Part shown: positions 42,589 through 42,743 of the stretch, one piece after another | Layout: the number at the start of each line of letters is the position of its first letter | Position numbering within the stretch: position 1 is the first letter of the stretch | DNA from: Bacillota bacterium | GTDB taxonomy: Bacteria > Bacillota > UBA4882 > UBA8346 | Direction: 5' to 3' | Length of the DNA stretch: 42,743 bases | Assembly (NCBI GenBank): GCA_023417475.1 | Contig: JAEZFP010000016.1 | Span: forward strand, 1-42,743 | Position numbers and translations under genes: made by a program | The notes under the pieces: generated by a model | Seen by the model: the letters and a program-made list of their open reading frames with translations, nothing else | Told to the model about the DNA's origin: nothing | Database searches by the model: none

Positions 42589-42743
42589 TTATCCACAACC
42601 CAAACCGATCACCCCATCCAACATCACCGTTTATCCACAGAAATAGATGACTTATTCACAAATCCAGCTTACTTATTCACATATCCAGCTTGCGGAACGA
42701 CTCCGCCAGCTTACTTATTCACATATCCAGCTTGCGGAACGAC
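42589..42743 (+). other. DnaA-box array, candidate replication origin (partial)
   Basis: Five 9-mers match the DnaA box TTATnCACA exactly, all on the plus strand: TTATCCACA at 42589 and 42631, TTATTCACA at 42652, 42673 and 42715. Start-to-start distances are 42, 21, 21 and 42, all multiples of 21 bp (two helical turns), so all boxes face one side of the helix. The window ends inside the array, so an unwinding element or dnaA beyond it cannot be seen. An origin is the favoured reading; a DnaA titration or regulatory site is the alternative. Confidence 0.75.
42665..42743 (+). repeat. 42-bp direct repeat at the window edge
   Basis: A unit of 42 bases starting AGCTTACTTATTCACATA and ending ACTCCGCC appears once in full and again up to the window end. 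Each contains one DnaA box and a small stem GCGGA-ACGAC-TCCGC. A shorter related segment precedes it. Confidence 0.75.

Noticed and set aside
42652..42743. End repeats considered as a CRISPR array
   Set aside because: Intervals are repeat-derived rather than unique spacers, and the core is the DnaA box.
1..42743. Prophage, insertion sequences, integrases, defence islands
   Set aside because: No transposase, integrase, phage structural or restriction/defence protein was recognised in any large reading frame.

Overview
The window looks like a chromosomal segment of an endospore-forming bacterium of the Firmicutes/Bacillota (clostridial or limnochordial type), of moderate GC. The evidence is a T-box riboswitch, strong AGGAGG ribosome binding sites with frequent TTG/GTG starts, a long-form ribosome hibernation factor, a YlmC/YmxH-type PRC-barrel protein, DUF1540 and DUF4321 proteins, and a maf-radC-mreBCD-mrdA-minCDE-rodA cluster. 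One gene (40591-41163) encodes a probable outer-membrane beta-barrel of the PagL lipid A deacylase type. That points to a diderm member of the phylum; this is inference from one gene.

Layout. 1-3700: two tRNA/terminator structures, a nine-repeat LysM protein, a PilZ protein and a YjbQ protein. 3700-8400: a zinc-ribbon protein, DAHP synthase under a T-box (probable Phe specifier), a PHP phosphoesterase, a HAD phosphatase, a PRC-barrel protein, a half-length TMEM165/GDT1 cation transporter and tRNA-His. 8600-15800: an intracellular alpha-glucan hydrolase, a thioredoxin-reductase-like flavoprotein, a PlsC acyltransferase, HPF, a DUF1540 protein, a glucosaminidase, a YfcE phosphodiesterase and a 35-codon small ORF. 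15900-18650: a GT39-type membrane glycosyltransferase, a PAP2 phosphatase and a Nudix hydrolase. 18700-28300: the cell-shape and division block on the minus strand. MreBCD, PBP2 and RodA build the elongasome and MinCDE places the septum; Maf and RadC lie upstream. 28600-34900: a propeller lipoprotein, a small Tic20/DUF4870-like membrane protein, a secreted transglutaminase, a large GH13 enzyme with an N-terminal CBM48-like region, and a Gfo/Idh/MocA oxidoreductase.

35200-40440 is on the plus strand: a YibE/F membrane protein, then a compact unit made of a consensus sigma-A promoter, a strong RBS, a 40-codon ORF and two tandem terminators, then two ABC exporter half-transporters. The half-transporters carry complementary degenerate ATPase motifs, so they should form a BmrCD/LmrCD-type heterodimer. 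The arrangement resembles the B. subtilis bmrB-bmrCD leader-peptide attenuator and is the best candidate here for an undescribed regulatory system.

40590-42743: the PagL-like protein, an RDD membrane protein with a zinc-binding head translationally coupled to a Nudix hydrolase, and at the right edge five DnaA boxes (TTATCCACA or TTATTCACA), all in one orientation and all spaced by exact multiples of 21 bp. This looks like part of a replication origin. About three quarters of the genes to its left are on the minus strand, pointing away from it, as expected for leading-strand genes.
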